Source: Posidonia oceanica (taxonomy: Eukaryota > Streptophyta > Magnoliopsida > Alismatales > Posidoniaceae). Taken from it: a stretch of DNA of 64,000 bases. Shown piece after piece: positions 1-10,593 of this stretch. Location: assembly GCA_037176725.1 (NCBI GenBank), contig JAZBRS010000011.1:2914001-2978000 (forward strand), written 5' to 3'. The notes beneath the pieces are model-generated. The model had not been told where the DNA came from and searched no databases. It worked only from the letters and a program-made list of their open reading frames with translations. Numbering within the stretch: position 1 is the stretch's first letter; each line of letters opens with the position of its first letter. The translations under genes and the position numbers were made by a program.

Positions 1-11
1 ATTCACGTCTG

Positions 12-266
12 TTGGAGAATCACAAGAGGAACTATCCAACCCATGTGGTCGTAGTTGGTCTTAGTAGTGATTGTGCTGTGGATCTAGTGGAGTGCCAGCC
101 TAAGGAACAGTTCTTGGAGACAGATAGCACTTGGTTAGCTAATCTGTTAGTACACTCCAGATCAGAGAAGAACTTTGTTGTGGCTCAGCAGCTAGATTCT
201 TTCATGCCAAGGATTGGAGAGGATATCCCTAGAGCAAAGAGAGTTGTTACTGAGCGTGTGGTATGA
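12..266 (+). CDS. Unrecognised short open frame, possibly 3' end of a broken gene
   Basis: An 84-codon plus-strand frame lies at the left edge, outside element A. The protein is mixed hydrophilic with no low complexity, no membrane segment and no motif I recognise (VVVVGLSSDCAVDLVE near the N-terminus, PRIGEDIPRAKRVVTERVV at the C-terminus). Codon use looks ordinary rather than repeat-like, so it may be the last piece of a host gene or of another transposon that continues left of the window. There is no visible promoter, and a start codon so close to the edge may be internal. I cannot assign a function. Confidence 0.2.
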   Translation: MENHKRNYPTHVVVVGLSSDCAVDLVECQPKEQFLETDSTWLANLLVHSRSEKNFVVAQQLDSFMPRIGEDIPRAKRVVTERVV

Positions 267-639
267 TGTTTGGGTTGTTTGCTAGCCAAGGTTGTGCATC
301 AGCGTAGCGTAGCGGATGCATGGTGGGACCAGTTACACTAGACTTTCTCGCATTCATTGTGTTTGTCAGAGGGACTCAGGATAATTCATGATTCTGGAAG
401 GCACTGTAGGAAGCCTTGGGTACAAGGCATGTGTAGATGCTTGCGTGTAGCCTCCTTATCCTCGGACTGATTGACTGACAGAATGAGCTAATCAGAACCA
501 TGGGAGGACCATATGCATTTGATTGAGTTTACCCACAATAATAGTTGTCATCCAACAATTGGAGGGCCCCATATAAGGCATTGTGTAGGTGACCAAGTGG
601 ATGGCCACTCTTGTGAGAGTGAGGTTGGTGAACGACGAC
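267..639. other. Unassigned sequence left of element A
   Basis: No gene-like frame or repeat structure is evident here. Integrase homology of element A ends close to position 640, and nothing to the left resembles the LTR termini seen elsewhere in the window (TGTAGACACCCC / GGATTACTACA). The 3' LTR of element A is therefore missing and this stretch is probably foreign to it, or a diverged 3' extension. Confidence 0.4.
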
Positions 640-1405
640 ACTTTCTTCAGATAAGCTCTGGCCATCCGCTTTTGGTAGCAGCGAGTGTTGTGCATTGCTT
701 GCAACCTATGCTCGTCAATCAGATTGAGCTGGATGCAGCGGTCTTCGACCCACTCTGCTTCTTCCAGCTTGGCTTCTCGTAGGATCCGTAGTGAGGGGAT
801 CTCTACTTCAACAGGCAGCACTGCCTCCATGCTGTATGCCAGTGAGTACGGGGTGGCTCTTGTTGAGGTCTGGACCGAAGTTCTGTACGCCCAGAGTGCG
901 TACAGGAGCTTGTCATGTCAGTCCTTGTGGGTTTCTACCATCTTTTTCATGATCTTCACGATGTTTTTGTTGGCAGACTCCACTGCATCATTCATCTACG
1001 GCTGGTAGGGTGAGGATCTATGATGTTTGATCTGGAGATTTTGCAGGTACTCCTCGATCCTCTTTGCAATGAAGTTCAAGCCGTTGTCAGAGATGATTGC
1101 ATGCGGGACCCCGTACCGGGCAACGATGTTGTTTTTGATAAACTTTTCTGTTACCGCGGTTGTGACTGCCTTGTAGGAGGTTGCTTCCACCCACTTGGTG
1201 AAGTAGTCTATCGCCACTAGAATGAAGTGATGACCATTTGAAGTAGCAGGGTGTATAGCGCCGATGACGTCAATCCCTTAGGTGGAGAAGGGCCATGGCG
1301 ATGACATATTGTGCAACTGCTGTGGGGGAGCACGGATAAAGTTACAAGGATCTGGCAGTTGTGGCATTTACGCACAAACTGACAGCAGTCTGCCACCATG
1401 GTTGA
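640..1405 (-). pseudogene. Element A integrase core and start of C-terminal domain (broken)
   Basis: This segment encodes the catalytic part of a retroviral-type integrase, which inserts the cDNA into the genome. Visible motifs include AIDYFTKWVEA, VPHAIISDNGLNFIAKRIEE (second catalytic Asp in SDNG), and downstream VESANKN carrying the catalytic Glu, then MEAVLPVEVEIPSLRI, typical of the segment leading to the C-terminal domain. The reading is split by stops and by a shift near 1275-1400. Similarity ceases after the sequence MARAYLKKV at about 645, where the usual tail would continue; the rest of that frame is unrelated. The truncation point is inferred from comparison with family consensus known to me, not from an alignment. 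Confidence 0.75.
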
Positions 1406-2344
1406 CTAGAAATAGCCTTGCAACATGATCTTCTTGGCCAGCAACACGCCGTTCATATGAGGGCCGCAAGTCCTTGCATGAACTTGAAGCATTAGCGTGT
1501 CGGCCTCTGGCTTGCTTAAGCAACGCAGAAGCATCTGATTGTAAGATCTTCTGTACAACTGCCCTACTCCTAACACATACTTTGACGCCAGACGTGCCAA
1601 AGTTCTTTTGTCTACTGCTGAGGTGCCAGTCGGGGTGCTACCGGACTCCAGGAAGATCTTTATATCATGGAACCAAGGCTGCTCTCCTGTAGGGTCTGCC
1701 TCCTCTATCCTCATGCAATGTGCAGGCTGCTCTATGCGGGTAACTGATACATCCACTGTACAGTCTTCAGGTATGCTGAGCCAGGATGCCAAGGTTGCTA
1801 GCGCATCTGCATATGCGTTCCTTGCCCTGTTCATGTACGAGAAGCGGATGCTTGCAAATTCTTTTATCAGCTTCAGCAGATGTTCGTGATATGGCACAAG
1901 CTTTGGATCCTTTGTTCTCCAATCGCCATTCACTTGGGAAATAACTAGCATGGCATCGTCGTGCACATGCAGCTTCTGCGCCTCATGCTCGAGGGCGACC
2001 TTCAATCCCAGAATGCATGCTTCATATTCTACTTCGTTATTGGTGCACTTGAAGGTCAGCTTCCTTGCAAAGGGAATCATCTGTCCCAGTGGTGTCACCA
2101 GTACTGCACCTATGCCCTGACCATTTTTGTTGATAGCGCCATCAAAGTACAGCTGCCACTGCTCCTTGTCTCTAGGGTCATTTTCATTAGAGTCCTCCAT
2201 TGCGAAAAGGATATCTTCATCCAGAAATTGCGTTTGGAGGGGCTGGTATTCAGGCAGCGGGAAATCAGCAAGGTGATCTGCCATGGCTTGATCCTTCACG
2301 GATCTCTGTGTGACGAAGGTGATGTCGTATTGAGACAACAACAC
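1406..2344 (-). pseudogene. Element A second RNase H (aRNH) and integrase N-terminal zinc region
   Basis: A 312-codon frame holds an RNase H fold whose catalytic residues are all visible: Asp in LYFDGAINKNG, Glu in NNEVEYEAC, Asp in HDDAMLVIS and Asp in NAYADALATLAS. This is the extra, archaeal-like RNase H characteristic of Tat elements; it removes the RNA strand during reverse transcription. It is followed by the start of integrase with the HHCC-type region (HARTCGPHMNG). The frame stops at LQGYF with TAG, where the homologous codon in element C is TGA; both derive most simply from TGG (Trp). The next frame continues directly after the stop. Confidence 0.8.
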
Positions 2345-3600
2345 CTACGACTTGACGCATTTGCCCACCATGGCTGGCTTTTGGAAGAGGAACTTGATGG
2401 GGTCATGTCGGCATAGAAGTCGGACTGGATATGCCATCATATAGTGCCTCAGCTTCTGTGCGGCCCAGAAGAGTGATAAGCAGGTCTTCTCTATTGTGCT
2501 ATACCTGGCTTCACAATCATTGAATTTCTTGCTCAGGTAATAAATAGCGTGCTCCTTTCTACCTGATTCGTCATGCTGGCTCAAGACAGTGCCCATGGAA
2601 TGCTGCATGGTAGCAAGGTGCAGAGGTCGCCTTGGCGTTGGAGGAACCAAAATAGGAGGTTTGATCAACAGCTACTTGATCTTGTTAAATGCGGCATGGC
2701 ACTCTTCTCTCTAGTTGATCTGTGCATTCTTCTTTAGGAGCTTGAAGATCGGTTCGCAGATAGGTGTAAGCTGCGCAATGAACCGACTGATGTACTACAG
2801 GCGCCCTAATAGGCCTCGGACCTCCTTTTCAGTCCTAGGGGGTGGCATGCTCACGATGGCTTTTGCCTTCATCGGGTACACTTCAATCCCCCTCTGGCTA
2901 ACAATGTAGCCCAGGAGTTTGCCAGAAGATACCCTGAATACGCATTTGCTGGGGTTGAGGCACAACTTATACTTCCTCAAGCGATCAAAGAGCTTCCTTA
3001 GACAGCCGAGGTGATCCTCGGGCTCTTTGGACTTGGCAATCATGTCGTCCACATAAACCTCAACTTCTTGGTGCATGAGGTCGTGGAACAATGCAGTCAT
3101 TACCCTCTGATAGGTTGCGCTAGCATTCTTCAGCCCAAATGGCATAACTTGATAGCAGAAGACCCCCCTAGGGGGTGATAAAGGATGTTTTCTCCATGTC
3201 TTCTTTTACTATTTTGATTTGGTTGGAGAAGCTGTCCATGAAAGAGAGCATTTTGTGCCCTGCAGTGTTGTCGACTAGGATGTCAATGTGCGGTAGTGGA
3301 AAATCGTCCTTGGGACTAGCCTTGTTCAGGTCCTTATAGTCGATGCACATGGGGACTCGGCCATCCTTCTTGGGCACTGGTACAACATTTGCAAGCCATT
3401 CAGGGTAAAGGACGACCTTCAGAAAGTTGACATTATGCTGCTTCATGATCTCTTCTTTGATCATGAGTAGCCACTGCGGTCGCCATCTTCTTAGCTTCTG
3501 CTTTACTGGCTTTGCATCTGGATTCAAGGGCAGGTTGTGCACAACTATTTCAATGTTGTGGCCGACCATATCTTCATAGCTTCAGGCGAAGACATCCACA
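2345..3600 (-). pseudogene. Element A reverse transcriptase and degenerate first RNase H
   Basis: RT motifs in order are VPKKDGRVPMCIDYKDLNKA, FPLPHIDILVDN, MPFGLKNASATYQR and YVDDMIAKS (the YVDD polymerase site), then GKLLGYIVSQRGIEV. A TAG plus a one-base gain near 3168 splits the palm, and stops at 2795 and 2711 split the connection region. The first RNase H (IYYLSKKFNDCEARYSTIEKTCLSL) lacks the usual first catalytic Asp (LATMQHSMG), as expected in Tat elements where the second RNase H takes over. Confidence 0.82.
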
Positions 3601-5636
3601 TACTCTTGCAAGAATGCAATGAATTCTGCTCTAACCTGGGGCGACAAATGGGCGCTGATACGAACCTCTCTAGCTTCTTCGGCTGTGCTAATGTTGACAA
3701 CCTCCGTCTCCTCTTCGACATGGAGGTTGGGGCCTTCGGGATCGTCGTCATGGGGCCGGAACTCTGGTGATGGTTCATCATTCTCATCGTCGCCTGTATC
3801 ATCCTCCTCTCCGTATGCAATGAGTTTCGAGAGGATCTCCTTTTCGAAGGTAGGGTCTGTTATATCAAAGGAATGAATTTGTTCCGCTGCTTGGCCCTAG
3901 TGACGCTTCAGGATGGTCACGCTTACCCGAGTGTTTCTATATCCTCGGTGCACGATCTTTGTCCTGGTAATCTCCTCTGCCTACTCTAACTCTGCTAATT
4001 CTACTACTACTGATGACTCTGCTGACTCTGTTGATGATTCTGCCCATTCTGATGACTTTACTGCTGTGATCTGTGCTGCTAATACTACTGCTGACTGTAC
4101 CATTGCTGCTTGTGCGGGGGGTGACTGCGCTGTGGGTGCTTGCTATGCTGCTGATGCTGATGGTGCTGATGCCTGCGGTGCTGCTGGTGCTGATGCTCGC
4201 GGTGCTGCCGCGGGTGCTAATGCTGCAGGTGCTGCGGGTGCTGATGCTGATGCTGTTGGTGCTGCAAGTGCTGATGCTCGCGGTGCTGTTGCGGGTGCTG
4301 ATGCTGATGCTGTTGATGCAAGTGCTGTTGATGCTCGTGGTGCTGCCGCGGGTGCTGATGTTGATGCTATTGATGCAAGTGCTGCTGATGCTCGCGGTGC
4401 TGCCGCGGGTGCTGATGCTGCGGGTGCTGATGCTGATGCTGTTGATGCAAGTGCTGCTGATGCAAGTGCTGCTTCTCCCTCCGCATTTTCTAATGTGCTT
4501 GCGGGGAATATGTCAGGCAGGCGGCTGATCTGTGTACCGCCGCTGGGGGCACTGCCAGAGTGGGGCATGCGCCGCACATACCACCTAGACCCACCCTCTG
4601 GTTGCAGGGTGATTAGCTCATTTGGCCTAGTGGGCGCTGCTGCTGCTGGATCTTCTTCAATGGCCATGATGGAGGGATCCGTAGCCATGACTTTCCCCTT
4701 CCTTGCTGCCCGATGCTCTGTCTCTGCAACGTCCTCTACCAGGGACGTGAGTTGCTCTTGGAATAGCTGCTCCAAGTCTCCCATTGTAAAGTCAATCTGA
4801 GCCTCTACAGCTGCTCCTTGCTCCTCATCCAAGGGAGAGTCGACGTAATAGGCGACGGGGAGTTCTGGCTCTGGCTTGCCTGCCGGGTGTGCTGCTGCTT
4901 GGGGCATCTGCTGTGTTGCTACTTGCAGGTAGGCTGTCAGGGTCACCGCTGCAATTGGAGGGGAGGCAAAGGGGCTCTTCTGGCGGGCCAATAGCTGGGC
5001 GGCCACGCTGGGGGACAAAACGCCGGCACCCGTGCATGATGGTGGTTGTCTCGCTGAAGATGTGGTGGGGGTCCTTCACGAATCTTGTCCTGCTACAGCT
5101 GACAGCTGTGTGCCGGAGGGAGCCATCGGGCCTACTTGCTGTACTGTGCATGAAGCGGACCGAATCGCGCTGCCTTCTGACCCGACTGACTGCGCCACCA
5201 GAAACAGTGAGCTCTGTGCTAGTGCGGTTGTGGCCATAAGCAGATCGCTGGACAGTGTCGGATGGGGTGCCCCCTGATTCGAAGCTGCTGCTGCTGCTGT
5301 CCCTGATGCTAATGTAACTGCAAAGAGAGGAGAGACTATCAATCCTGCCATGAGATCTATTGATTTTGCTGCTGCGTCAGTGAGTGCCAAACAAACTGAC
5401 TGAGATGCTGCCATGTTGAGCTGATCCTTACTGCCGGTTGGGGCCGCTTCAACTATGCCAGACTGCTCCTCATCAGAGTAGTAGTCCTCAATGCAAACCC
5501 ATTCTTCCGTCGGCAGCGGAGAACTTGAGCATGACACCTGTTGTGGTGGGGCCTGACCGCCGGAACCCAGGGTACATGCACTGGTAAAGTTAGCAAGGTC
5601 CCAGGGGATGGCCATCCTCTGATTTGCTGGCTGCAT
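3601..5636 (-). pseudogene. Element A protease-RT linker with Ala/Ser/Pro-rich expansion
   Basis: Between protease and RT lies a long poorly conserved linker. It contains the motif EEWVCIEDYYSDEE near 5500, shared with element C, and an alanine-rich tract (about 4143-4490) made of imperfect repeats of SAPAAAPRAS / ALASTASAS type, encoded by GCTGATGCTG-like triplet repeats. The tract looks like slippage expansion. The linker is interrupted by frame changes. No domain function is recognised; acidic patches suggest an intrinsically disordered spacer. Confidence 0.6.
4143..4490. repeat. Ala-coding imperfect triplet/minisatellite repeat
   Basis: The plus strand reads as repeated GGTGCTGATGCTG, GATGCAAGTGCTG and CTCGCGGTGCTGCCGCGGG blocks, so all frames of both strands are open and low in complexity. 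The biologically meaningful reading is the minus strand, where it is the Ala/Ser/Pro-rich part of the element A linker. Confidence 0.75.
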
Positions 5637-7448
5637 GCATGCGCTTTTATCTGATTACGAGTCATACCCGAGACCTTCAGCATCTCTTCACTCTGCTGCT
5701 CTGATCGGCTTAGCAATTCCCTGGCCGTATCGCTCGAGCGGCGTTCCCTTGACATAGCCCCACCTATGACAGACGTTTTCGACCATCCGGAAGGGGTTGC
5801 TGTGAACGGCCAAGGAGTTGACGCGTTCAAGATCAGGAATGTAGCTAACCGGCTCGCACTGGTTAACGCGGTAGAGTGCATCTGAAAGCTCAGGATCAAA
5901 AGGGACAGTCTGTGCAGGGACAGAAGATGCTGCCTCGATCTGCTCTTTGTCACTGTTTTCTGCCATGACAACGATAACATCGTCGCCGTGGCGAAACTTG
6001 ATCATGCGGTGGAGGGTCGAGGGGATGACCTGATGCTTGTGGAGCCAAGGGTGCCCAAACAGGAGATTGAAGTTAGGCTCCAAGTCGACAATGTATAATT
6101 CTACATCGAATACGACCGAGCCTATGGTGAGGGGAATAATCAAAATCCCTAGAGAGTCATGGTAGGTGTTATCAAAAGCTGTCATTCCCTTTATCGTCGG
6201 AGTGATATCCTCAGCTTTGAACCCGAGCCTGGTTGCTGTGCGCAATGGACAGACATTAAGGTCTGACCCATTATCAACCAGTGATAGGGGAATGCGGAAG
6301 TTTTTGAATTGCAACGTGACAAACAAGGGCTGGTTGTGATTAATCCCCGTCGGAGGCAGCTCATCGCTTCTAAAAGAGATGACCTGAGGCTCCGCAATCA
6401 CGCCTACCATGCTTTCCATGGCTGCAGGTTCTATAGCTTGGGACACATGGGCAGCTTGGAACACGCGAAGAAAAGTGTCGCGGTGTTCGGAGGATGTGTG
6501 TATAAGGTCCCAAATGGAGATATCTGCTCTAACCTTCTTAAGCTGGGAGGTGATGTCAGCTTTGGGTTGGCCCTTTTTGGTGGTAGGAGGAGAGGCTCTG
6601 ATGGTAGGCTCGGCTGTGGTAGGTGCAGGGGGTTGGCCTGATGCTGGAGGTGCTGGTTGGCTTGCTAGAGGGGGTGCAGCAGGTGCTGGATGGCTGGCCC
6701 TAACCGCCGATGCTGGGGGCTTGTAGACCCTCCCCGATAGCATAACTTCTGCGCACGTTTCCGTGGCGTAGTTGTAGAGCACGCGATAGGGGTCCTAGGT
6801 TAAATCAATAACCGCAGGAGCATGTGCTGCGAGCACAAGAGGGGCCACAGGAGGATTGGTTGGGCGATAAGGGGATGGGTGCTGCTACGGGTAGGTTGCT
6901 GGAGGACCTGGTGGAGACGTAGCCAGTAGGCTGACTGGGGGTTTACCTAAAAGGGATGCAGGGGTTTGAGCTTGCGGTCTAGCCTGTAGATATACAGGGG
7001 CAGGGGTTTGAGGATGCATGGTAGGGCGCGCGGTAGAGCGCCCCGGCCTGGCACATAGTTGGATCATATGAATCCTCGACTCGAAGCCGACAATGGCCGC
7101 ACGATAGAGAGAAAGAGCGAAAGGCTCGGAGACATCATGAATGAGCTCTAAGGGGTCTACCACAGAGGTGGCAGGCCTAGAAGGGAAGAGAGTATGGATT
7201 CCTGAGGTCCTCGTGCCTTCCGGATTGGGATGCTCCGGGAAGGGCTGGTGGACGATGCTGGGATGAGAGGATGCTAATGCTAATGCAGGGGCAGATGCAG
7301 GAGGGGGTGCAAAGGTGGATGCCTCGTGCGTGTGGATCGTAATCGTTCCCGATTCGATCAGGTTTTGAATAACATCCCTCAAGGTATAGCAACTGTCCAT
7401 CGAGTTCCCTACGACTTGATGGTAGTCGCAAAAAAGGTTTGCCTTATG
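5637..7448 (-). pseudogene. Element A gag C-terminus, zinc-knuckle-like motif and retropepsin
   Basis: The segment opens with a CxYHxxxGxxxxxC zinc-knuckle-like motif (FCDYHQVVGNSMDSC, about 7430-7390; the usual GH is GN here), followed by a Pro-rich spacer and the aspartic protease region. The protease active site is LVDNGSDLNVCPLRTATRLG (about 6270), a DNGS version of the D-T-G motif typical of Tat proteases, with the distal motifs DVELYIVDLEPNFNLLFGHP and WLHKHQVIPSTLHRMIKF. A G-patch-like stretch (WGYVKGTPLERYGQGIAKP) follows near 5730. It would process the polyprotein. One long frame (6782-5688) is intact. Confidence 0.75.
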
Positions 7449-9415
7449 TCAATGCGGAAGTGGATTTGGCGGTGGACGAACCTCGGGAAATCTCAAATAT
7501 GGCGCGATCTTGGGGAGGACGGCGCTTAACGGCTCCACCAGTGGGGTGAATTGACGCCATTGTTGCCACTGCCCTTGGTGTTGCCCTTGCCGAATTGATG
7601 CGGCAGGATAGACCGGTTGGGCGGTGGTAGTGATCTGTGGTGTGGGGAGTGCCCTGTGTGTTGGTGCATATACTACTTGATTCGGGGGAGGCCGAACTGC
7701 CAGCTGAACAGGCACAGGCGAGGGATCGACGTAGGCAACAGCGGTCTTCGGCAAGTCCTTCTTCCAAGGACGGCTGCTGCTGCTACCGCTACTATTGGTG
7801 CTGGGGTTGTTGCTGCTGCTGCTATTGCTACTGGCAGTGGTCTACTTGGCAAACGCAGAGAGTGCAGGGAAGTTGCCGTTCCACAGTGAACTCTCTACGC
7901 GGGTGCCAGCTCGAATTAGTGCTGTGAAGGTTGTGATGGGTTGGATGCTGAGCAGAGCCCCGGTGGATGGCTGCGCTCCTCCAATCACAATTTCAAGGGA
8001 CTCCTCGTCAGAGGGGGTGTCTCGAACCTGTGAAGCAAGGGCGCGCCAGCGGCCGACATACTCCCCAAATGGCTTGCCGGGATTCTGCTTTGTTGCGACC
8101 AGGTCCGCGTGCTTTGGGACCAGGTCAAGGTTGAAGGAATATTGTTCTAGGAATGCCCGGCTTAGGTCGTCCCAAGTCTTGATCACGGCCATGTCAAGCG
8201 AGGTGAACCACTTGAGTGCGGGGCCAGTTAGACTCTTTTGGAACAAGCGGATAAGCAACCTCTCGTTAGCCTGGAGCTGAGCGAGATCTCCGCAGTATGC
8301 CTTCAGGTGTGCTATGGGATAGCCTCTACCATTATATTTTTTAAAGTTCGGGATCTTAAACTTCGGTGAGAGTACCGCCTCTGGAAAGTAGCAGAGGTCC
8401 CGGAACTAATGAGGCTGGAGGTCAGCGCCTTGCACTAAATGTAGTGCCTTCTCTAGAACATCCACCCTGTTGTTGATGGGGTCTGGATTGACCGCCGCAG
8501 GAGGTGGGGCAGTAGGGGCGGAGACCACGTACGCCGATTGGATTGCACCTGGGTGCTCCTCTGGATCTACCATTGTGTCGCCTGGTGGCGCGGCGTAATG
8601 GCCGACGTATCCGTGCTGTGTGTTGGAATGCATGCTAGGGTAGGGAATTGCTGATGTAGAGGGTGAGAATAGCTAGCATGCTGTGCAGTAGGTGATGCTT
8701 AGTGCGGGAGTGTCAGTTGCTGCACCGGTACGGTGCCGAGCGGCGGGCCTGTGGGATACTGCACTTCGACCAGCCCGAAGGACTGGCCACCAGGTGGCGG
8801 AGGAGGATGCTGTGCAATGTGTTGTGCATATGCAGAAGGCGGAAGCTGAGCCCCCATTGCCGGAGCAGTGAGCAGCTGGGGCGATGGTCTGGGCGGGAGT
8901 GGAGAAGGGAATGCCTGCGACGCAAAGGTAGGTCGCAGCGGAGCCTCGGGAGCAGCAGGAGTGAAGAAAGGGCAAAGAGATAGAGCCATGCCCTACAGTC
9001 TCTGGGCAGTCTCCATTAGCTGTTGGTACTGCACCTCAGGGGACCCGTCAGTAGGTATGCTGAGTTGCAGGACCGGCAGAGGACCAAATTCAGAAGGCCG
9101 GGACACAGACTGTCCGGGGAACCGAGAATCTATGGCAAGGGTTGCCGCAGTAGTAGAGGTGTCAAAAGTGACATACCCCTAGGAAGGAGGAGTCAGTGGC
9201 GCCTCCGGGACGCGAACAGTGGACACCGAGATAGACTCGGCGATCGGGTCTGGAGGGGCGCAGGTCTGCCACTGCCCTACAGCATGGGGAGGAGGCAACT
9301 GTACCAGAGAGGGAGACACTGGTACGGAGGGGGCCAAGGCAGGAGTTGGAGGGACAGGGACGGGAATCCCCTCTGGGGCAACAGGAGTCTGGGACTCACC
9401 AACAAACTGGGCCAT
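7449..9415 (-). pseudogene. Element A gag (capsid) with several in-frame stops
   Basis: The ATG at 9415 opens MAQFVGESQTP, equivalent to the gag starts of B and C. After a Pro-rich N-terminal region come PPGDTMVDPEE and then the Retrotrans_gag-type core (RLFQKSLTGPALKWFTSLD and FLEQYSFNLDLVPKHADL, about 8250-8100), the part that builds the particle. In-frame stops sit near 9179, 8993, 8406, 7842 and 7449. Those at 9179, 8993 and 8406 align with Gln codons, and that at 7449 with the Trp of LWYRAGLF in element C, so C-to-T decay explains most of them. Confidence 0.75.
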
Positions 9416-10574
9416 TGCTGACCGAGAGCGGGTGATCACAGGGCTGCGGTAGGGAGCAAGAGGACGAATCCTAAGAGGAGCTACCTTTGCGAAGGCGAGT
9501 AGCTTAGAAAAGGATGGTCAAGAGCAGGTGTTGCGATAGGGGCGTCGGCAAGAAAGGCACTCAAGTCCCAGCTAAGGAACTCGCTCACTGACCTGGAGCG
9601 ACACAACACAAGCAAACCAAAGCAGGTGTTAAAACCTGAGAGGTAAAATGCAAATGTGCAGTATGGATGCAAAGCGAATGATATGCTGTCTAGCATGCCC
9701 TCTCTCACCAATCTAGTGTGTCCTAGTAGGCTATCTACTTTGGACACTCACAGGTGTGCAGGTCGCCGACTCAGGCCAGAAAAGTAGGCTCGCCGTCGAA
9801 ATCTCGGCCAAAGCTCAGGTAGTAATGGGGTGGTGTGTTGGTGGCCTCGACCCCGCCAAAAGCGTGGGTGGTACCCTCCACTAGTACTGACACGACCCCT
9901 AGACAAAGGGGGGGTAGACTGACTGACTTGCACCATGCCAAAGCATTGAGGCAAGAGGCCAGGACTGTCCTTCTTAGACTGTAGGCAGACTCAGATGAGA
10001 AGAATGCATGCCCTATATGATGCTTCATGCAAATGCTTAGAGGTTTTTATCTTGCGTATTTTATTAACTCCAAGGGGATGCAGGTGTGTTGCAGTCTCTA
10101 ATTGCTCCTAGAGTTTATTTTTTCTTGCCGTTTTTAGTTAGCCGTGGGGGAAACAATCAGTCTCTAATTGTCCTTAGCCTTAGTGCAAAAGGGGAAGAAA
10201 ATCATCCAAACATGGCAAGCAAGCAACACAAATCAATGCAAAAGGCATGCGCATGGTATGCGCTAGTGTAGTGTACATGGTAGTGAAAAGAAAACACTTA
10301 GCATGTCAAAAGCAGGCATACATGGCATGTGCGTGCATGGTGGCATAGTATTTGTGTAAAACAAAACACTTATCACACAAAAAGCATGCATAGTGTGCCA
10401 AGCAAGTATTTAGACATGTGATGCAGGAAAATAAAGCAGCATAAGCAATCATGGCATAAAGTAAGTAAATAAACAGGCAGGCAGGTAAGCAAGCAAGGTA
10501 AGCAGAAGCATAAGGCAAGCAAAAGCGCAAAAAGCAAGTAGCGAGAAAGCTAAGACGAAAGTCGGAGTCTTGTA
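9416..10574 (-). other. Element A 5' leader (untranslated)
   Basis: The stretch between PBS and gag shows no coding frame. It contains a block (about 9910-9780) that is recognisable in the leaders of B and C: on the minus strand CCCCCCTTTGTCTAGGGG then GTCGTGTCAGTACTAGTGG. Conservation in three otherwise diverged leaders suggests a cis signal such as packaging or dimerisation; the role is inferred. Confidence 0.6.
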
Positions 10575-10592
10575 TCCCTAGTGGAGTTGCCA
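10575..10592 (-). promoter_or_regulatory. Element A primer-binding site
   Basis: Minus strand TGGCAACTCCACTAGGGA lies one base inside the 5' LTR end (GGATTACTACA). It differs from the PBS of element C (TGGCGACTCCGCTGGGGA) at three sites, all G-to-A. Tat/Ogre elements are reported to prime from tRNA-Arg; I accept that assignment from family knowledge, not from a tRNA comparison. Confidence 0.8.
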
Positions 10593-10593
10593 C

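Noticed and set aside
3913..4800. 295-codon Ala/Asp-rich plus-strand frame
   Set aside because: Antisense shadow of the Ala-rich linker of element A, produced by GCT/GAT triplet repeats.
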